Origin: Eubacterium sp. CAG:180
Lineage (GTDB): Bacteria > Bacillota > Clostridia > Oscillospirales > Acutalibacteraceae
DNA length: 64,000 nt
Direction of reading: 5' to 3'
Assembly: GCA_000432435.1 (NCBI GenBank)
Contig: HF993135.1
Coordinates: 108,406 to 172,405 of the forward strand
Of the stretch, positions 60,731-64,000 are shown piece after piece (positions within the stretch are counted from its first letter, which is position 1; every line of letters starts with the position of its first letter). A program made the translations under genes and the position numbers. Below the pieces are notes generated by a model, which made no database searches, was not told the origin of the DNA, and saw only the letters and a program-made list of their open reading frames with translations.

Positions 60731-61891
60731 TCACGCCTTTACGACGATTCCGCCTACCATAACAAAGGAAATGTTTATGTCGTCGTCAAACATAATAAGG
60801 TCAGCATCAAAGTCTTTTTCGATTTTACCCTTTTCACCGTCAAGGCCTATTACCCTTGCCGGAGTAAGAGAGGCCATTTTTACCGCGTCGCAAAGCGGTA
60901 CTCCGACCCTTTTATACATATTTCTCACAAGTCTGTCAGTTGTGGCTACGCTTCCCGCTATGCAAGAGCGGTCGGCAAGCTTCATAACGCCGTCCTCATA
61001 AATCGCCGGAACGCCGTTTTTCTGCATAACAAGCGTGCCCTCTTTTGTCTCGGTCGCCGAATACTCAAGCCCGTCGGTGATAAGATACATTTTATCGGCG
61101 CCCTTACATCTGTAAATCAGCTTTAAAACACCTAACGGCAAATGGCACAAATCGGCTATTACCTGAGCCGTTAATTCGTCGTGAGTCAGTGCCGCCTCAA
61201 CTGTGCCTGCGTGCCTGAAAATTCCGCGTTTATAGCAAGATGTACAGGCATTATAAAGATGTGTTACATCGGAATACCCGTGTTTTATTGCCTCCTGAGC
61301 CGTATCGTAATCCCCGGAGGAATGGGCTATCGACGCCACAATGCCGCGCTTTTTAAGCTCCTCACCGAGCACCATACCGCCGTCGGTTTCGGGAGCGGCA
61401 CCCATTATTTTAAGTCCGTCCCACAAATCAAGCAGACTCTCGTACTCATTTTGCGACGGCACCAATATGTTTTCGGGGCTCTGCGCTCCGCACATTTCGG
61501 GCGACAAAAACGGACCCTCAAGATGTGCACCGAGAATATTTGATGTTTTACAAATCCGCTTTGCCTCTTTGATATTTAAAAGCGCGGTTTTAAGCTGAGC
61601 AATAGGCGCGGCAAGCGTTGTCGGCAATATGGATGTAGTGCCGTAATTCATATGAGCCGTTGCCATTTTCACAATATCCTCCGGCGTGCCCATAGCGGAA
61701 TATCCGCCGCCGCCGTGAACGTGGAGATCTATAAAACCGGGTGACAAATATTTGCCGTTTCCGTCGATTACCTCTTCATTTTCGGCTTCACGGGCAGTTT
61801 TTCCGACCTCGGTTATCTTACCGTTCGCCGTTCTGACGAAGCCGTCCGTTATTTCGTTTTCACCGATTATTTTAACGTTCTTTATCAGCAA
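60731..61891 (-). CDS. nagA: N-acetylglucosamine-6-phosphate deacetylase
   Basis: Deacetylates GlcNAc-6-P for catabolism or recycling of cell-wall sugars. Amidohydrolase fold: SPGFIDLHVHGGGGYSAMG near 50, GAHLEGPFLSPE near 128 with the metal Glu, IAHSSGDYD, DVTHLYNAC (metal His) and the catalytic Asp in LITDGLE near 270. A GTG at 61924 would add 11 unlikely residues; AAAGGA 9 bp before TTG 61891 (MLIKNVKIIGEN) fits the family start. It follows the phosphoesterase gene by 22 bp. nagB is not in the window. Confidence 0.94.
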   Translation of the reverse strand: MLIKNVKIIGENEITDGFVRTANGKITEVGKTAREAENEEVIDGNGKYLSPGFIDLHVHGGGGYSAMGTPEDIVKMATAHMNYGTTSILPTTLAAPIAQLKTALLNIKEAKRICKTSNILGAHLEGPFLSPEMCGAQSPENILVPSQNEYESLLDLWDGLKIMGAAPETDGGMVLGEELKKRGIVASIAHSSGDYDTAQEAIKHGYSDVTHLYNACTSCYKRGIFRHAGTVEAALTHDELTAQVIADLCHLPLGVLKLIYRCKGADKMYLITDGLEYSATETKEGTLVMQKNGVPAIYEDGVMKLADRSCIAGSVATTDRLVRNMYKRVGVPLCDAVKMASLTPARVIGLDGEKGKIEKDFDADLIMFDDDINISFVMVGGIVVKA

Positions 61892-61913
61892 ATCAAACAG
61901 TCCTTTCCGCCTT

Positions 61914-62390
61914 TTAAAGCTCACGGGATAAATCCGCGGTATAGCAAAGTATTCCGTTATCCGTTATATCGACTATGCCGTAAGAGCCGTCGCGTATGCT
62001 GCCGGGGCACATCACATACATATTGTCAATATACTCCGATTTCGGGATATGTGTGTGACCGTATAAAACTATGTCGGCGCATTTTTCTTTTGCGGCGCAC
62101 AAAAGCTCCTCGGTACCGTGCTTTACCCCTCTTGTGTGACCGTGAAGGATAAACACGGTTTTTCCGCCGCAAGCAAACGTCTCTTCGCTCGGCAGGCTCG
62201 AATAAACATCACAGTTACCCCTAACCGAATGCACCTCTTTAAGCGATAGCAGAGACGACATTTTTTCGCATTGAAAATCCTCTTCGCCGTCGCCGAGGAA
62301 TACAACAACATCGGCTTCCCTGTGCAGCTTTACCGCCATCATAAGCGAGATTTTGTCACGGTGCGAATCCGAAAGCACAAGTATTCTCAT
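61914..62390 (-). CDS. YfcE/MJ0936-type metallophosphodiesterase
   Basis: 158-aa calcineurin-like phosphoesterase. Metal motifs: VLSDSHRD at 5-12, FLGDGEED near 31, VRGNCD near 56, LHGHT near 83 and YGHTH near 109. Substrate unknown; small phosphodiesterases of this group cleave model phosphodiesters. Probably co-transcribed with nagA. Confidence 0.93.
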   Translation of the reverse strand: MRILVLSDSHRDKISLMMAVKLHREADVVVFLGDGEEDFQCEKMSSLLSLKEVHSVRGNCDVYSSLPSEETFACGGKTVFILHGHTRGVKHGTEELLCAAKEKCADIVLYGHTHIPKSEYIDNMYVMCPGSIRDGSYGIVDITDNGILCYTADLSREL

Positions 62391-62449
62391 TCATAAAACC
62401 CCCGTGAAATTCATACTATACAGTATACCAAAATACGGAGGTAAAATCA

Positions 62450-62662
62450 ATGCAGAACGACAACATCGACGAGATAATAGACGGTATTAAAAGCCAAAAA
62501 TCAAAAAAAGGCGCGGAAAAATTTTTAAAGAACAAGCTGTCGCCCGAGCAATCGAAAAAGCTCAGCGACGTTTTAAGCGATGAAAACGCCTTAAAAAATC
62601 TGCTGTCAAGTGACAGAGCCAAGGAGCTGTTTAAAAAGCTCGGCGGCAAAGACGCGGAATAA
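62450..62662 (+). CDS. Small unknown protein, 70 aa
   Basis: GGAGG lies 8 bp before the ATG. The helical, lysine-rich product (NIDEIIDGIKSQKSKKGAEKFLKNKLSPEQ...) includes a pattern LSPEQSKKLSDVLSDENALKNLLSSDRAKELFKKLGG that resembles the repeated helical segments of its neighbours. No family recognised. First of three consecutive small genes. Confidence 0.75.
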   Translation: MQNDNIDEIIDGIKSQKSKKGAEKFLKNKLSPEQSKKLSDVLSDENALKNLLSSDRAKELFKKLGGKDAE

Positions 62663-62685
62663 AGCACACCGAAAGGACAATTCTT

Positions 62686-63048
62686 ATGGATAATATAGGC
62701 GACCTGCTGTCCTCAATAAGTCCGGAGGATATGGAGAGACTTAAAAATGTCGCGTCAAGCCTGATGTCGCAAAGCGGCTCCGAGCCGTCATCCGCTCCGA
62801 AAGAGCAAGGTGCAGGCGGCAACCGAAATGCGCCTAACGCCGATATATCGTCACTTTTCGGCGGCGATATGGCCAAAACCCTGATGACCGTAGCCACACA
62901 GATGAATAAAGAGGACGACAACACAAGATTCATCTCCGCTCTTCGCCCTCTACTGAGCGAGGACAGGCGCAAAAAAGCGGATGAAGCCATGAAATTTTTA
63001 AAGCTGATGGAAATGCTTCCGTTGTTAAAGGGGTTTTTTAACGTATGA
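62686..63048 (+). CDS. Small unknown protein, 120 aa
   Basis: Starts MDNIGDLLSSISPEDMERLKNV, has a low-complexity Ser/Gly/Asn middle (about 38-55) and ends in helices with ALRPLLSEDRRKKADEAMKFLKLMEMLPLLKGFF. The end resembles C-terminal helical modules that I associate with uncharacterised clostridial proteins. It overlaps the next gene in ATGA. AAAGGA precedes the ATG. Confidence 0.8.
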   Translation: MDNIGDLLSSISPEDMERLKNVASSLMSQSGSEPSSAPKEQGAGGNRNAPNADISSLFGGDMAKTLMTVATQMNKEDDNTRFISALRPLLSEDRRKKADEAMKFLKLMEMLPLLKGFFNV

Positions 63049-63452
63049 AAGATTACAGCTATACCGAGCTTAAGGAGATGCAGGACCGAGCCATGGAGAG
63101 AGTCCGCGCCATGCAGCAGCGCGCAAGCGAAACCGTCTCAAGAGAAAACTCGTTACAAGAAGAAAAACCAAAGCCCGACGCGCACATCGAACAAAACTCA
63201 TACACGAAGCCGCATCATATAAAAATGCCGGTAAATATGCCACCGCGCGAGAGTGCGGAAGAAAGCCGCGGCAGCAAAGCAAGCACCGACAGCAATCCGG
63301 CTTCAAATTCCGTCTCGGCAAACGAAAACAGCATTATTGAAAGCATTTTGAACGACCCCGACAGGGCCATGCTGCTTCCGCTTTTGCTCCTTTTAAAATC
63401 CGAGGGAGCAAACGAGGAGCTGCTTATGTCGCTGCTCTACATAATGTCATAA
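63045..63452 (+). CDS. Small unknown protein, 135 aa
   Basis: Amphipathic N-terminal helix (SYTELKEMQDRAMERVRAMQQRA), a long disordered, polar middle, and a C-terminal hydrophobic helix pair (DPDRAMLLPLLLLLKSEGANEELLMSLLYIM). It overlaps the previous gene by 4 bp, so the two products are probably made together. Function unknown. Confidence 0.78.
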   Translation: MKDYSYTELKEMQDRAMERVRAMQQRASETVSRENSLQEEKPKPDAHIEQNSYTKPHHIKMPVNMPPRESAEESRGSKASTDSNPASNSVSANENSIIESILNDPDRAMLLPLLLLLKSEGANEELLMSLLYIMS

Positions 63453-63460
63453 AAGCGGTC

Positions 63461-63494
63461 AAAAAAGGCTGTAAAAGCTCTCGCTTTTACAGCC
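63461..63494 (-). terminator. Terminator of cysK
   Basis: On the minus strand GGCTGTAAAAGC-GAGA-GCTTTTACAGCC is followed by TTTTTTGACC, 26 bp after the cysK stop. Confidence 0.85.
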
Positions 63495-63519
63495 ACTTGA
63501 ATTAGATGTATTCGGTTAA

Positions 63520-64000
63520 TTAATCCTCTTTAAACAACTGAGTGGAGAGGTAACGCTCGCCGGTATCCGGTAAAATCGCAACTATTGTCTTACCCTTGTT
63601 TTCGGGACGGCGTGCGAGATCGGTGGCAGCCTTAACGGCAGCACCCGAAGAAATACCTACAAGAATTCCGTCGGATTTTGTAATTGCACGGCTGTAAGCG
63701 AATGCGTCGTCGTTTTCAACCGTGATAATTTCGTCATAAATCTCAGTATCGAGCGTATCAGGTACAAAGCCCGCGCCGATACCCTGAATCTTATGCGGAC
63801 CCGATTTGCCCTCGGAAAGTACGGGCGAGGTTGCAGGCTCAACCGCAACTACCTTAACGTCGGGATTTTTGTTCTTTAAGAATTTGCCCGTGCCGGAAAG
63901 TGTTCCGCCCGTGCCTACGCCGGCGACAAAAATGTCAACCTTACCGTCCGTATCGTTCCAGATTTCGGGTCCGGTAGTCTCAAAATGAGCCTGAGGATTT
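63520..64000 (-). CDS. cysK: Cysteine synthase (O-acetylserine sulfhydrylase), 5' end outside window
   Basis: The minus-strand frame is open to the window edge and ends at TAA (63522-63520). The visible C-terminal 159 residues begin [14 protein letters not shown] and contain the PLP-phosphate loop [36 protein letters not shown] and the ending [14 protein letters not shown], all typical of CysK. It makes cysteine from O-acetylserine and sulfide, feeding the nifS and methionine-related functions nearby. Confidence 0.96.
   Translation of the reverse strand, partial: NPQAHFETTGPEIWNDTDGKVDIFVAGVGTGGTLSGTGKFLKNKNPDVKVVAVEPATSPVLSEGKSGPHKIQGIGAGFVPDTLDTEIYDEIITVENDDAFAYSRAITKSDGILVGISSGAAVKAATDLARRPENKGKTIVAILPDTGERYLSTQLFKED

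Overview
The window reads as chromosomal DNA of an anaerobic, low-to-mid GC, Gram-positive member of the Clostridia, probably a gut-type Oscillospirales/Ruminococcaceae relative. The signs are a CtsR-McsA-McsB-ClpC operon, a CIRCE-controlled groES-groEL pair, T-box and M-box RNA leaders, strong GGAGG ribosome sites, homodimer-type pyruvate:ferredoxin oxidoreductase, a flavodiiron protein, a FeFe-hydrogenase-like protein and near-consensus TTGACA/TATAAT promoters. No rRNA, CRISPR array, intact prophage or intact insertion sequence is visible. Gene density is high and almost everything is core metabolism.

Layout. 1-6.9 kb: end of a purine operon (PurO-like IMP cyclohydrolase, separate AICAR formyltransferase, purD, purL). 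6.9-7.3 kb: a 355-bp inverted-repeat element. 7.3-9.8 kb: flavodoxin, a DUF3793 protein and a flavodiiron protein, with DtxR-type palindromes upstream of the flavodoxin pair. 9.9-11.5 kb: tRNA-Gly followed by an AT-rich accessory patch with an HD hydrolase, a methyltransferase remnant and a candidate small RNA. 11.6-18.5 kb: HD hydrolase, clpC-mcsB-mcsA-ctsR with its CtsR boxes, a Cys/Gly-rich mini-protein and an FRG-domain protein. 18.7-26.9 kb: pyruvate:ferredoxin oxidoreductase, a DUF4352 remnant, a DtxR-family regulator and the feoAAB ferrous iron operon. 27-33.4 kb: branched-chain amino acid genes ilvC, ilvD, ilvB with a GntR regulator, then a sirtuin. 33.4-35.2 kb: Mg2+ riboswitch and mgtE. 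35.3-40.3 kb: glycerol kinase, a GH20-family protein and galT. 40.3-43.3 kb: methionine ABC transporter metQNI behind a short Met/Cys-rich leader ORF. 43.4-47.3 kb: groESL, nifS-nifU. 47.4-51.9 kb: O-antigen-ligase-like membrane protein, nadA, mnmA, a GNAT acetyltransferase, tRNA-Leu. 52-57.4 kb: a multi-hairpin repeat, an M20 peptidase, valS with its T-box, and a membrane-anchored unknown. 57.4-60.6 kb: a five-gene operon around a putative sensory FeFe hydrogenase. 60.7-64 kb: nagA, a phosphoesterase, three small unknown proteins and the end of cysK.

How the genes fit together. Several loci share an iron/sulfur/redox theme: iron uptake and its likely regulator, flavodoxin as an iron-sparing electron carrier, NifS/NifU supplying sulfur to Fe-S enzymes (NadA, IlvD, PFOR, hydrogenase) and to MnmA, cysteine synthesis and methionine import. 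The strongest novel observations are (1) MetQ is a circular permutation of the normal family fold, with lobe order swapped behind an intact lipoprotein signal; (2) its operon is preceded by a promoter, a 35-codon ORF containing seven Met and three Cys codons, and an intrinsic terminator, the layout of amino-acid attenuation; (3) the DRTGG/HATPase/hydrogenase/DRTGG/PHP operon, whose hydrogenase lacks the proton-transfer cysteine; (4) a second, branched RNA structure between the M-box terminator and mgtE; and (5) a GH20 protein whose catalytic Asp-Glu pair reads Asp-Asp.
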